Source of the DNA: Planctomycetota bacterium
Lineage (GTDB): Bacteria; Planctomycetota; Phycisphaerae; FEN-1346; JAACEH01
Direction: 5' to 3'
DNA: 12,806 nt
NCBI GenBank assembly: GCA_016935955.1
Contig: JAFGPY010000369.1
Location: 1 to 12,806 of the forward strand
Of the stretch, positions 1 through 5,799 are shown one piece after another. Positions within the stretch are counted from its first letter, which is position 1; every line of letters begins with the position of its first letter. Position numbers and translations under genes: made by a program. Below the pieces are notes generated by a model. It was not told the origin of the DNA. It ran no database searches and was given only the letters and a program-made list of their open reading frames with translations.

Positions 1-85
1 CAACAGTGGTATGCTTCGACGCGCAAGTGTGTGGACGTATCAGTGCGGCAGGTCGCCCCGGCGGCCGAGAGGAGAACCAGCGACT

Positions 86-904
86 ATGATACTCGACGGG
101 CACATCCACATCAGCCGTGGCAAACCGAATCCCGGGCAGTTGCTTGAGCGGATGCATGCCGCCGGCGTCTCGGGCGGCGCGCTTATCTCGCTCGCGCCGT
201 CATGTTTCTGTCAGCCCGACGAGCAGGCCGCAGCCGAAGAACGCCTCGACAATCTGCTGGCCTGGACCGAAGGGCATGCGGCCCTGCATTCGCTGTTCTG
301 GATCGATCCGACCGAGCCCGACGCCGTCGATCAGGTGGCCCGGGCCGTCGCCCAGGGCGTCACAGGGTTCAAGGTCATCAGCAACCGCCACGCTCCGGGC
401 GATGAGCGGGCCATGCCGGTCTATCGGGCGATCGCCGAAGCCGGGCGGCCGATCCTCTTTCATTCGGGCATCCTGTGGGACGGACAGCCCTCGTCGCCGT
501 TCTGCCGACCGGCCGGGTTCGAGGCCCTGCTGGAGGTGCCGCAGCTGCGATTCGCCCTGGCCCACATCGGCTGGCCCTGGTGCGACGAACTGATCGCGGT
601 CTACGGCAAGTTCCGCATGGCCCATCGCACGCGGCCGGACCTGTCGGTCGAGATGTTCGTCGACACCACGCCCGGCACGCCGCCGATCTACCGGCGCGAG
701 GCACTGACGCGGCTCTTCGGCGTGGGCTACGACGTCGAGCACAACGTCTTCTTCGGCACCGATTGCGTCACGCTCGACTACGACCAGGAGTGGGCCCGCC
801 AGTGGATCAGCCGCGACCAGGAAATCCTGCGCTCGCTGGACGTGGGCCATGAGGTCGAGCAACAGATCTTCGCCGGCAACCTGCAACGCTTCCTGGGCAT
901 TTGA
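86..904 (+). CDS. Amidohydrolase_2-type metal-dependent hydrolase (TIM-barrel)
   Basis: The predicted product has 272 residues and looks like a small cytoplasmic TIM-barrel metal hydrolase of the amidohydrolase_2 superfamily (the group with aminocarboxymuconate decarboxylase-like and other hydrolase or decarboxylase enzymes). The substrate cannot be told. It opens with DGHIHIS, giving the strand-1 HxH metal ligands H6 and H8. Next come a K in GFKVISN (K96), FHSGI (H126), LAHIGWPW (H160) and FGTDC (D226), which is the order of metal and catalytic residues expected in the family. I chose the ATG at 86 because a GAGAGGAG Shine-Dalgarno lies about 10 nt upstream and the protein then starts right at strand 1. 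An in-frame ATG at 11 would add 25 residues with no family character. There is no signal peptide. No partner gene follows; the next 1.1 kb is non-coding apart from a leader ORF. The family call is firm and the specific function is unknown. Confidence 0.85.
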   Translation: MILDGHIHISRGKPNPGQLLERMHAAGVSGGALISLAPSCFCQPDEQAAAEERLDNLLAWTEGHAALHSLFWIDPTEPDAVDQVARAVAQGVTGFKVISNRHAPGDERAMPVYRAIAEAGRPILFHSGILWDGQPSSPFCRPAGFEALLEVPQLRFALAHIGWPWCDELIAVYGKFRMAHRTRPDLSVEMFVDTTPGTPPIYRREALTRLFGVGYDVEHNVFFGTDCVTLDYDQEWARQWISRDQEILRSLDVGHEVEQQIFAGNLQRFLGI

Positions 905-974
905 TCCGAAGCCGCATCTGCACCAGCCTTCCGATCCTATGCACGTTGCTCGAAGTGCGGCAAGGACACCGAAG

Positions 975-1102
975 CATGGCCGCGAGCGGCCATGTAGGAT
1001 TTCGCATGAAGAAGGCCAGGGGGTGCCATGCTTGGAGCTTGCAGAAGCATGGCACCCGCCGGTCTTTTGAGGGGGTGGCATGGCCACGCTTGCGTGGCCA
1101 TG
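975..1102. repeat. Cluster of three CATGGC-type hairpins
   Basis: Three perfect inverted repeats lie in a row. The first is 975-994 (CATGGCCG, 4-nt loop, CGGCCATG). The second is 1021-1033 paired with 1045-1057, a 13-bp perfect stem GGGTGCCATGCTT / AAGCATGGCACCC with an 11-nt loop. The third is 1079-1088 paired with 1093-1102 (CATGGCCACG, loop CTTG, CGTGGCCATG). All share a CATGG core. None is followed by a T-run, so they are not ordinary terminators. They look like dispersed palindromic repeats of the kind common in planctomycete intergenic DNA. That dispersal is expectation and is not shown inside this window. Confidence 0.6.
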
Positions 1103-1179
1103 ATCCTTCTGACCAGAGGGCAGGGCACAGGAATCGGCGCGGCCCGGGCCCATTGAGGGAGCGGCGACTTGCGGCCAGA

Positions 1180-1289
1180 GTTAAAGGCGTTTAACTGTGA
1201 CACTTTCACCGTCTGGAATCGGCCCTGGAGGGGGCGGGAATGCCCTTTCTGAAAGTTAAGCGCGCTTAACTTTGTTTGTCACGGTTAAC
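1180..1289. promoter_or_regulatory. GTTAA palindrome cluster, possible operator region
   Basis: Three GTTAA/TTAAC palindromes lie within 110 nt of otherwise GC-rich DNA. They are GTTAAA-GGCG-TTTAAC (1180-1195), a perfect 22-bp palindrome centred between 1262 and 1263 (arms AAAGTTAAGCG / CGCTTAACTTT, 1252-1273), and GTTAAC (1284-1289). The outer copies carry an inverted arm: TTAACTGTGACA at 1191-1202 against TGTCACGGTTAA at 1277-1288, matching at 11 of 12 positions. This is what clustered dimeric regulator sites, or the ends of a small inverted-repeat element, would look like. I cannot assign it to a known regulator, and no gene starts directly downstream. Confidence 0.45.
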
Positions 1290-1384
1290 TTTTCTGAGAC
1301 AGCCTTCACGGGCGCGCCAACGTCGGTCGCGGGGGCGGCCGCCGCCCTGGCGGGGCCGTCAGGCGTGTCACAAATGGGCTGCAC

Positions 1385-1471
1385 TTGAGAGCGCGTTTCT
1401 GTTCATTTTGCACCCGGTTTGGTCCGGATTCGGGTCGATTTCGGTCGGTCTTGGCGCGTTTTCGGCCGTTT
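1385..1471. other. Helically phased T-tracts, candidate curved DNA
   Basis: Nine short T-runs (2-4 nt) recur at about 10-11 bp. Their centres are near 1385, 1397, 1407, 1419, 1429, 1440, 1451, 1460 and 1470, separated by C/G-rich spacers. The mean step is close to the DNA helical repeat, the classic layout of intrinsically bent DNA. On the minus strand it reads as a degenerate CCGAAANCGR-like tandem repeat of 10-11 nt units. The runs are short, so the predicted bend may be modest. Confidence 0.4.
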
Positions 1472-1722
1472 CTGGCCGCCCACTCGCCGGCCTGCCGGGC
1501 AGCCCACGTCCGATGCAAGGCCTTGACCCGATAGGGCATTGCGTCGGTCTGGGCGTCAGGGCAAGGCGGGGCAGGTGCCCGGCAAGACGCCCGAAGCCGA
1601 CTTTCACGGTCGTCGCGCGGCGCTCCGCGGCGTGACAGCTTTGCGGCCCGCAATCGCAGGACACGGTCGCACGTGCAGCCCGTCCTCAGGGGCGTCCAGT
1701 GCCCACGAGGCGGCAAATGTTG

Positions 1723-1751
1723 TTGACCCGAAGGCGGATTTCCGATATATA
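1723..1751 (+). promoter_or_regulatory. Sigma70-type promoter of the leuA leader
   Basis: TTGACC (1723-1728), a spacer of exactly 17 bp, then TATATA (1746-1751). This is the best promoter match in the window and stands out as an AT-rich island in GC-rich DNA. Transcription would start near 1758, about 20 nt before the leader ORF. It would read through the leader and attenuator into leuA and probably argG. Confidence 0.7.
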
Positions 1752-1777
1752 TCACGGTTCGAAAGGAAAGGACCGCG

Positions 1778-1900
1778 ATGGACCTTCGTCGGAACCATGC
1801 TATCAGGACCGCTGCCGCAGCCATGCGTCGACTGCATGGGCTGCGACTGTGCGCCCTGGGGCTGCTCCTTAGCGAGCTTCCGGCGGGAGGTTCTGCGTAG
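1778..1900 (+). CDS. leuL: Leucine-rich leader peptide, candidate leuA attenuator leader
   Basis: A 40-codon ORF with a strong Shine-Dalgarno (AAAGGAAAGGA, 1762-1772) 5 nt before its ATG, about 20 nt after the predicted transcription start. Nine of its 40 residues are Leu and eight of those fall within residues 19-34 (core HGLRLCALGLLLSEL, with three consecutive Leu codons CTG-CTC-CTT at 1862-1870). It stops at TAG 1898-1900. A rho-independent terminator follows 30 nt later and leuA starts 137 nt after the stop. This matches the layout of amino-acid leader peptides (leuL, trpL, hisL), in which ribosome stalling at Leu codons under Leu shortage favours an antiterminator. The alternative is a small secreted peptide, since Arg-rich start, hydrophobic core and PAGGSA end also resemble a signal peptide. 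The promoter, terminator and leuA context favour the leader. No homologue is known to me. Confidence 0.6.
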   Translation: MDLRRNHAIRTAAAAMRRLHGLRLCALGLLLSELPAGGSA

Positions 1901-1943
1901 TCCACGCAAACGACTGAAAGGACACGTGAACCCGCTGCCGGAG
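1878..1943 (+). promoter_or_regulatory. Candidate antiterminator helix of the leuA leader RNA
   Basis: CCGGCGGG at 1880-1887, directly after the last Leu codon, can pair in full with the left arm of the terminator (1931-1941) if three bases (1936-1938) bulge. U1879-A1942 and a G-U pair, 1878 with 1943, extend it. Forming this helix would destroy the terminator. The same strand can instead pair weakly with Leu codons 30-31 (1865-1869 with 1885-1889), giving the mutually exclusive 1:2, 2:3 and 3:4 arrangement of classic attenuators. A 5-bp hairpin (1894-1898/1904-1908) overlaps the leader stop codon. Pairings were worked out by eye with no energies computed. Confidence 0.45.
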
Positions 1944-1966
1944 AACCGGCGGTGGGTTTTTCTTTT
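1931..1966 (+). terminator. Rho-independent terminator (attenuator) before leuA
   Basis: CCCGCTGCCGG (1931-1941), loop AGAA, CCGGCGGTGGG (1946-1956): an 11-bp stem with two G-U wobbles, followed at once by TTTTTCTTTT (1957-1966). It is the only textbook intrinsic terminator in the window. It sits between the leuA promoter and the leuA start and is not placed behind a full gene, which argues for regulated attenuation. A weak TAGAAT (2002-2007) downstream might give a bypass promoter. Confidence 0.8.
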
Positions 1967-2037
1967 GGCAAAATCCGGCTGGAAATGAGGTTTTCGGCCG
2001 GTAGAATACGGATCTTACTGACGCAGGAGGACGTACG

Positions 2038-3624
2038 ATGGCAAGCAAGAAAGAGCGGCTCGTCATTTTCGACACGACGCTGCGCGACGGTGAACAGAGT
2101 CCGGGGGCCAGCATGAACCTGGCCCAGAAGCTGGAGGTAGCCCGGGCCCTGGACCTGCTTGGCGTCGATGTCATCGAGGCCGGGTTCCCGATCACCAGCC
2201 CGGACGACTTCGAGGCCGTGCAGACGATCGGTCGCGAGGTCACGCGGCCGACGGTCTGCGGGCTGGCCCGCTGTGTTGAGAAGGACATCGTGGCCGCGGG
2301 CGAGGCCCTGAAGACGGCCCGCAAGGGACGCATTCACGTCTTCCTGGCCACCAGCGCCATTCACCGCAAGTACAAGTTGCGGAAGGCCCAGAGCGAGATC
2401 GTCAAGATGGCCGTCGCGGGCGTCAGGGCGGCGCGGCAATGGACCGACGATGTGCAGTTCAGCCCGGAGGATGCCGCGCGGACCGAACCGGACTTCCTGG
2501 CCGAGGTGGTCGAAGCGGTCATCGACGCCGGGGCTTCGACGGTGAACATTCCCGACACGGTCGGCTACACGTTGCCGTGGCGGTTCGAGGAACTGATCGC
2601 GGGCCTGTTCACCGACGTCAGCAACATCAACAAGGCGATCATCGCCATTCATTGCCACAACGATCTGGGGCTGGCGGTGGCCAACAGCCTGGCGGCTGTC
2701 AGGCACGGTGCCCGGCAGATCGAGTGCACGATCAACGGTCTGGGCGAACGCGCCGGCAACTGTTCGCTCGAAGAGGTCGTCATGGCCATCCGCACGCGCT
2801 GCGACGAGTTCCCCAACCTGGGCTGCAACATCGCCACGCGGCGGCTCTATCCGACCAGCCGTCTGGTCAGTCGCATCACCGGGTTGGCCGTGCAGCGGAA
2901 CAAGGCCATCGTCGGTGAGAACGCCTTCGCTCATGAGGCGGGCATTCACCAGGACGGCGTCCTGAAGGAGCGAACGACCTACGAGATCATGCGGCCCGAG
3001 GACGTGGGGTTCAAGCAGAGCAGCCTCGTGCTGGGCAAGCACAGCGGCCGCCACGCCCTGGCCGAGCGGATGAAGCAGTTGGGCTTCAAGCTCAGCGCCA
3101 AGCAGCTCGACGTTGTCTTCGAGCGGTTCAAGGCCTTGGCCGATCGCAAGAAGGAGATCTTCGACGAGGACCTGGAGGCTTTGGCCGAGACGGAGCTGTA
3201 TGCCGCCAATGAGTTCTGGCACCTGGGCAGCCTGCACGTGTCCAGCGGCACGAGTTCGATTCCGACGGCCACAGTCGAACTGGTCAACGAGAAGGGCGAC
3301 AAGAGCTGCGATGCCTCGACGGGCGATGGGCCGGTGGACGCCATCTTCCGGGCCATCGAGCGGTTGACGGGTGTGGCCATGAGGTTGGACGACTACCAGA
3401 TTCGCGCCGTCACCGGCGGCAAGGAGGCCCAGGGCGAGGTTCGCGTCGGTGTTCACTATCATGGGCTGGTCGTCAGCGGCCGCGGTATCAGCACCGACGT
3501 GCTGGAGGCCAGCGCTCGGGCCTACATTGACGCGACAAACCGGGCCCTGGTCAGGCAGAGACGCGCCAAGGCGACGCGGAAGCGTACTACCGCGAAGAAG
3601 AAAGCGGCCAGGAAAACCAAGTAA
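2038..3624 (+). CDS. leuA: 2-isopropylmalate synthase
   Basis: Cytoplasmic enzyme of the first committed step of leucine synthesis: acetyl-CoA plus 2-oxoisovalerate gives 2-isopropylmalate. The 528 residues match the full-length feedback-regulated form. The N-terminal HMGL-like TIM barrel (about 5-275) has [13 protein letters not shown] (R16, D17, E19), HCHNDLG (metal ligands H205 and H207) and GLGERAGN (N241). A linker with HEAGIHQDG follows, then a C-terminal LeuA dimer/allosteric domain (about 365-505) with the GDGPVDA segment. The last 17 residues ([17 protein letters not shown]) are a very basic tail beyond the usual end. AGGAGG at 2025-2030, 7 nt upstream, fixes the start. The leader ORF and terminator upstream suggest leucine-responsive attenuation, and the C-terminal domain suggests Leu feedback on the enzyme. 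argG follows after 37 nt, probably on the same transcript. Homocitrate or citramalate synthase is less likely given the overall fit. Confidence 0.95.
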   Translation: MASKKERLVIFDTTLRDGEQSPGASMNLAQKLEVARALDLLGVDVIEAGFPITSPDDFEAVQTIGREVTRPTVCGLARCVEKDIVAAGEALKTARKGRIHVFLATSAIHRKYKLRKAQSEIVKMAVAGVRAARQWTDDVQFSPEDAARTEPDFLAEVVEAVIDAGASTVNIPDTVGYTLPWRFEELIAGLFTDVSNINKAIIAIHCHNDLGLAVANSLAAVRHGARQIECTINGLGERAGNCSLEEVVMAIRTRCDEFPNLGCNIATRRLYPTSRLVSRITGLAVQRNKAIVGENAFAHEAGIHQDGVLKERTTYEIMRPEDVGFKQSSLVLGKHSGRHALAERMKQLGFKLSAKQLDVVFERFKALADRKKEIFDEDLEALAETELYAANEFWHLGSLHVSSGTSSIPTATVELVNEKGDKSCDASTGDGPVDAIFRAIERLTGVAMRLDDYQIRAVTGGKEAQGEVRVGVHYHGLVVSGRGISTDVLEASARAYIDATNRALVRQRRAKATRKRTTAKKKAARKTK

Positions 3625-3661
3625 CTTAACGGGACCCTCTATAGATAGAAAGAGCGTGAAC

Positions 3662-4924
3662 ATGGCGAAGAGCAAGAGCACGAGCAAGAAATCGGCTGCG
3701 ACCGGCGTGAAGAAAGTCGTCCTGGCCTACAGCGGCGGATTGGACACCAGCGTCATTCTGCCGTGGCTGCGCGAGAACTACGGTTGCGAGGTCATCTGCT
3801 ATGCAGCCGACCTGGGGCAGGGGGTCGAGCTGGAGGGCGTTCGCGAGAAGGCGAACCTCTGCGGGGCCAAGGCGATTGTCGTCGAGGATCTGCGCAAGAC
3901 GTTCGTCGAGGACTACCTCTGGAAGATGCTCAAGGCCGGTGCCGTCTACGAGCACGAGTATCTGCTCGGCACGAGCATCGCCCGTCCGCTGATTGCCGCG
4001 CGGCAAGTGGCCGCGGCACGCAAGTTCGACGCCGATGCCCTGGCCCACGGCGCTACGGGCAAGGGCAATGACCAGGTCCGGTTCGAGTTGACCTACCAGG
4101 CCCTGGCGCCCGACCTGAAGGTCATCGCTCCGTGGCGCGATCCGCGATGGACGTTGACCAGCCGCGAGGCGGCCATCGACTACGCCAGGGCCCACAACGT
4201 GCCGATTCGCCAGACCAAGAAGCGGATCTACAGCGAGGACGGCAACCTGTGGCACCTGAGCCACGAAGGGGCCGAACTGGAAGACCCGTGGAACGAGCCC
4301 AAGGACCAGGTCTTCACGATCTCGAAGACCATCGAGAAGACTCCGGCCAAGCCAGCTTACGTGACGATCGATTTCCTGCGCGGCGTGCCTGTGGCCGTCA
4401 ACGGCAAGAAGCTCGACGGGGTTGCGATCATGCTGAAGCTCAACGCCTTGGGCGGCGAGCACGGTGTGGGTCATGCCGACCTGGTCGAGAACCGGCTCGT
4501 CGGTATCAAGAGCCGCGGCGTCTACGAGACCCCGGGCGGCTCGATCCTGTACAAGGCCCACCAGGTGCTCGAATCGATCTGCCTGGAACGCGACCTCGTG
4601 CACTACAAGCAGCAGGTGGCTCTGAAGTACACCGAACTGGTCTATTACGGCCAGTGGTTCCACCCGCTGCGCGAGGCCCTGGACGCCTTCATCGACAAGA
4701 CGCAGCAGACCGTGACCGGCACCGTGCGGCTGAAGCTCTACAAGGGCAACATCGTACCGGCCGGCGTCAAGAGCCCGCACTCGCTCTACAGCGAAGGCCT
4801 GGCCAGCTTCACCATGGGCCAGGAGTACGACCCGGCCGACGCCGGCGGCTTCATCCGCTGCTTCGGTCTGCCGATGAAGGTCTACGCCCAGTCGCAAGGC
4901 GCGGGCAGGAAGGGCCGCAAGTAA
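3662..4924 (+). CDS. argG: Argininosuccinate synthase
   Basis: Cytoplasmic enzyme that joins citrulline and aspartate with ATP to form argininosuccinate, the penultimate step of arginine synthesis. It has 420 residues, slightly above the usual length of about 400. The PP-loop AYSGGLDTS is at 22-30, AADLGQG follows, [10 protein letters not shown] lies near 104, and [12 protein letters not shown] is at 131-142, all typical of the family. The surplus is an N-terminal Lys/Ser-rich extension ([15 protein letters not shown]) before the first strand. No later Met fits as a start, so the extension is probably real. The ribosome site is only a weak GAAAGAG. It lies 37 nt after leuA with no terminator between, consistent with co-transcription. 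The region behind it is repeat-rich with no clear terminator. Confidence 0.95.
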   Translation: MAKSKSTSKKSAATGVKKVVLAYSGGLDTSVILPWLRENYGCEVICYAADLGQGVELEGVREKANLCGAKAIVVEDLRKTFVEDYLWKMLKAGAVYEHEYLLGTSIARPLIAARQVAAARKFDADALAHGATGKGNDQVRFELTYQALAPDLKVIAPWRDPRWTLTSREAAIDYARAHNVPIRQTKKRIYSEDGNLWHLSHEGAELEDPWNEPKDQVFTISKTIEKTPAKPAYVTIDFLRGVPVAVNGKKLDGVAIMLKLNALGGEHGVGHADLVENRLVGIKSRGVYETPGGSILYKAHQVLESICLERDLVHYKQQVALKYTELVYYGQWFHPLREALDAFIDKTQQTVTGTVRLKLYKGNIVPAGVKSPHSLYSEGLASFTMGQEYDPADAGGFIRCFGLPMKVYAQSQGAGRKGRK

Positions 4925-4981
4925 GACGGATGCTGCAGCTCCGACTCGGCGTTCAGTCGCCCGTGGGGTCGAAGCGGCATC

Positions 4982-5006
4982 GTAGGGGCACGGCGCGGGC
5001 GTGCCC
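4982..5006 (+). repeat. GTAG-headed hairpin (REP-like) 1
   Basis: GTAG (4982-4985) is followed directly by a 7-bp perfect stem GGGCACG / CGTGCCC (4986-4992 with 5000-5006) with a 7-nt loop. A conserved GTAG-like tetranucleotide just 5' of a palindrome is the defining layout of REP sequences handled by RAYT transposases, and such a gene lies 220 nt downstream. Confidence 0.5.
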
Positions 5007-5022
5007 GAGTCAGGACGGAAGG

Positions 5023-5045
5023 GTAGGGTGGCTGCTTGCAGCCAC
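5023..5045 (+). repeat. GTAG-headed hairpin (REP-like) 2
   Basis: GTAG (5023-5026), one G, then GTGGCTG / CAGCCAC (5028-5034 with 5039-5045) around loop CTTG. The stem differs in sequence from its neighbour at 4982 but keeps the tetranucleotide-plus-hairpin layout. The CTTG loop is shared with the hairpin at 1079-1102. Confidence 0.5.
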
Positions 5046-5124
5046 GCGGAGGACTGGCAGCCGATAGAGAACGCTGTCAGGGCAAACACGCGGTTACAGT
5101 GAGACCGTGCGGACACGGCGGCTC

Positions 5125-5168
5125 AGCCCGAAGGGCGACAGTCAATAGCCGGTGGCGTAAGCCACCGG
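5125..5168 (+). repeat. Left outer REP-like arm (A)
   Basis: A small hairpin GCCC-GAA-GGGC (5126-5136), an 8-nt linker, the tetranucleotide ATAG (5145-5148), then an 8-bp stem CCGGTGGC / GCCACCGG (5149-5156 with 5161-5168) around loop GTAA. It is the inverted counterpart of 5718-5761. Here the tetranucleotide is ATAG, against GTAG in the right copy. Confidence 0.7.
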
Positions 5169-5189
5169 AAGGGAGGCTCCCTCAGATGT

Positions 5190-5206
5190 GAGCCCCGAAG
5201 GGGCGG
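5190..5206 (+). repeat. Left inner hairpin (B)
   Basis: GCCCC-GAA-GGGGC (5192-5204) within GAG...GG, lying 21 nt inside arm A and just before the transposase ribosome site. The inverted copy is at 5681-5695. It may also reduce translation of the transposase by lying close to its start. Confidence 0.6.
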
Positions 5207-5227
5207 TAGTAGAGCGAAAGGCACACC

Positions 5228-5671
5228 ATGTCCTACACTTGCTTGCTCTACCATGTGGTCTTTGCGACCAAGGACCGCCGTCCGTGGCTTTCGTCCGAGC
5301 ACTTGCCTCGCGTTCAGGAGTACGTGGGCGGCATCGTGCGCAATCTGAACGGCAAGCTCCTTGCCGCCGGCGGCGCGACCGACCACGTGCATTTGGCGAT
5401 ATCGCTCAATTCCTCGGTCGCCTTGGCGGATGCTGTTCGAACGGTTAAGTGCAACAGCACCGGCTGGATTCACGATACGTTCCCGGACCTTGTGTCCTTC
5501 GCATGGCAGGACGGCTATGCAGCCTTCACAGTGTCGAAGTCGGCACTGTCGCAGGTCCAGCGGTATCTCGCCGGGCAGGCGGCGCACCATGCAGAGCGGA
5601 GTTTCGCCGACGAATTGCGTGCGCTTCTGGCGAAGCACGGAATCGAGTTTGACGAGTCGCGATTGATGTGA
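5228..5671 (+). CDS. REP-associated tyrosine transposase (IS200-like, Y1/HUH)
   Basis: A 147-residue HUH single-strand transposase of the TnpA_REP (RAYT) type, which cuts and joins single-stranded DNA at hairpin ends. It has the N-terminal strand YHVVFATKDRRPW (8-20), the HUH metal motif DHVHLAI (H53, H55), the WQDGY segment (93-97), and a catalytic helix QRYLAGQAAHH with likely nucleophile Y113 and metal-ligand Q117. The length is normal for the group and no frameshift is seen, so the enzyme looks intact. GAAAGG at 5216-5221, 6 nt upstream, supports the ATG. REP-like inverted arms bracket it exactly, which supports the RAYT assignment over IS200. There is no tnpB. Its codon use is a little less GC-biased than that of its neighbours, consistent with separate ancestry. 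Confidence 0.92.
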   Translation: MSYTCLLYHVVFATKDRRPWLSSEHLPRVQEYVGGIVRNLNGKLLAAGGATDHVHLAISLNSSVALADAVRTVKCNSTGWIHDTFPDLVSFAWQDGYAAFTVSKSALSQVQRYLAGQAAHHAERSFADELRALLAKHGIEFDESRLM

Positions 5672-5680
5672 GAGACTGTC

Positions 5681-5695
5681 GCCCCTTCGGGGCTC
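5681..5695 (-). repeat. Right inner hairpin (B')
   Basis: GCCCC-TTC-GGGGC (5681-5693) plus TC, the inverted copy of the hairpin at 5190-5206, beginning 9 nt after the transposase stop. No T-run follows, so it is a repeat arm and not a standard terminator. Confidence 0.6.
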
Positions 5696-5717
5696 TGGGG
5701 GAGTTGGGGGTCGACTT

Positions 5718-5761
5718 CCGAGGGCTTACGCCCTCGGCTACTGACTGTCGCCCTTCGGGCT
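5718..5761 (-). repeat. Right outer REP-like arm (A')
   Basis: Read on the minus strand it is GCCC-GAA-GGGC, linker, GTAG, then CCGAGGGC-GTAA-GCCCTCGG. Compared with arm A it differs at five positions. Four of these form two compensatory base-pair swaps in the 8-bp stem and the fifth is the first base of the tetranucleotide (GTAG against ATAG). Both hairpins therefore remain perfect. Confidence 0.7.
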
Positions 5762-5799
5762 CCCCTTCAAGACGGTAATCTGGTTGAGAGGCGGCCACT

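Larger units (their letters stand above)
905..1722. other. Long stretch without a recognisable protein gene
   Basis: About 0.8 kb between the amidohydrolase stop and the leuA leader promoter. I read both strands and found only open frames of the kind produced by high GC, with no family motifs and no convincing start with Shine-Dalgarno. It holds three hairpins (975-1102), a GTTAA palindrome cluster (1180-1289) and a phased T-tract block (1385-1471), each listed separately. Within 905-974, 1103-1179 and 1472-1722 I see nothing beyond GC-rich sequence with minor hairpins. No rho-independent terminator for the amidohydrolase gene is obvious. Confidence 0.6.
5125..5761 (+). mobile_element. REP/RAYT element (REPtron) with mirror-image ends
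   Basis: A compact 637-bp unit: outer arm A (5125-5168), hairpin B (5192-5204), one transposase gene (5228-5671), hairpin B' (5681-5693), outer arm A' (5718-5761). A and the reverse complement of A' agree at 39 of 44 positions. B and B' are also inverted copies, and the A-B and B'-A' gaps are 21 and 22 nt. This is the organisation of a RAYT gene bracketed by inverted REPs (BIME-like), not of a classical terminal-inverted-repeat IS. It carries no tnpB or passenger gene. It sits between argG and aroK and ends 38 nt before the aroK start. The outer boundaries are set by where the symmetry ends. No target duplication is expected for HUH enzymes and none was seen. Confidence 0.75.

Noticed and set aside
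11..85. Upstream in-frame ATG for the amidohydrolase
   Set aside because: The 25 extra residues carry no family signal, while a good ribosome site serves the ATG at 86.
1368..1664. Minus-strand 98-codon ORF in the gene-poor region
   Set aside because: It has low-complexity composition from the phased repeat, no Shine-Dalgarno and no motif.
1900..2037. T-box or protein-free riboswitch before leuA
   Set aside because: No T-box core (GGTGG-type bulge sequence) or specifier architecture was found, whereas a Leu-rich leader ORF explains the terminator.
1306..3687. Very long minus-strand open frame (793 codons) opposite leuA
   Set aside because: It is a shadow of leuA's strong third-position GC bias. 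It has no family motif and spans intergenic repeats, and the + strand LeuA match is decisive.
3626..5116. Minus-strand open frame opposite argG
   Set aside because: Mirror of argG codons with no ribosome site or domain; argG is certain on the + strand.
5125..5761. Classical IS with tnpA/tnpB or CRISPR-like repeats
   Set aside because: Only the HUH gene is present, with no tnpB. The repeats are paired inverted hairpins without regular spacers.
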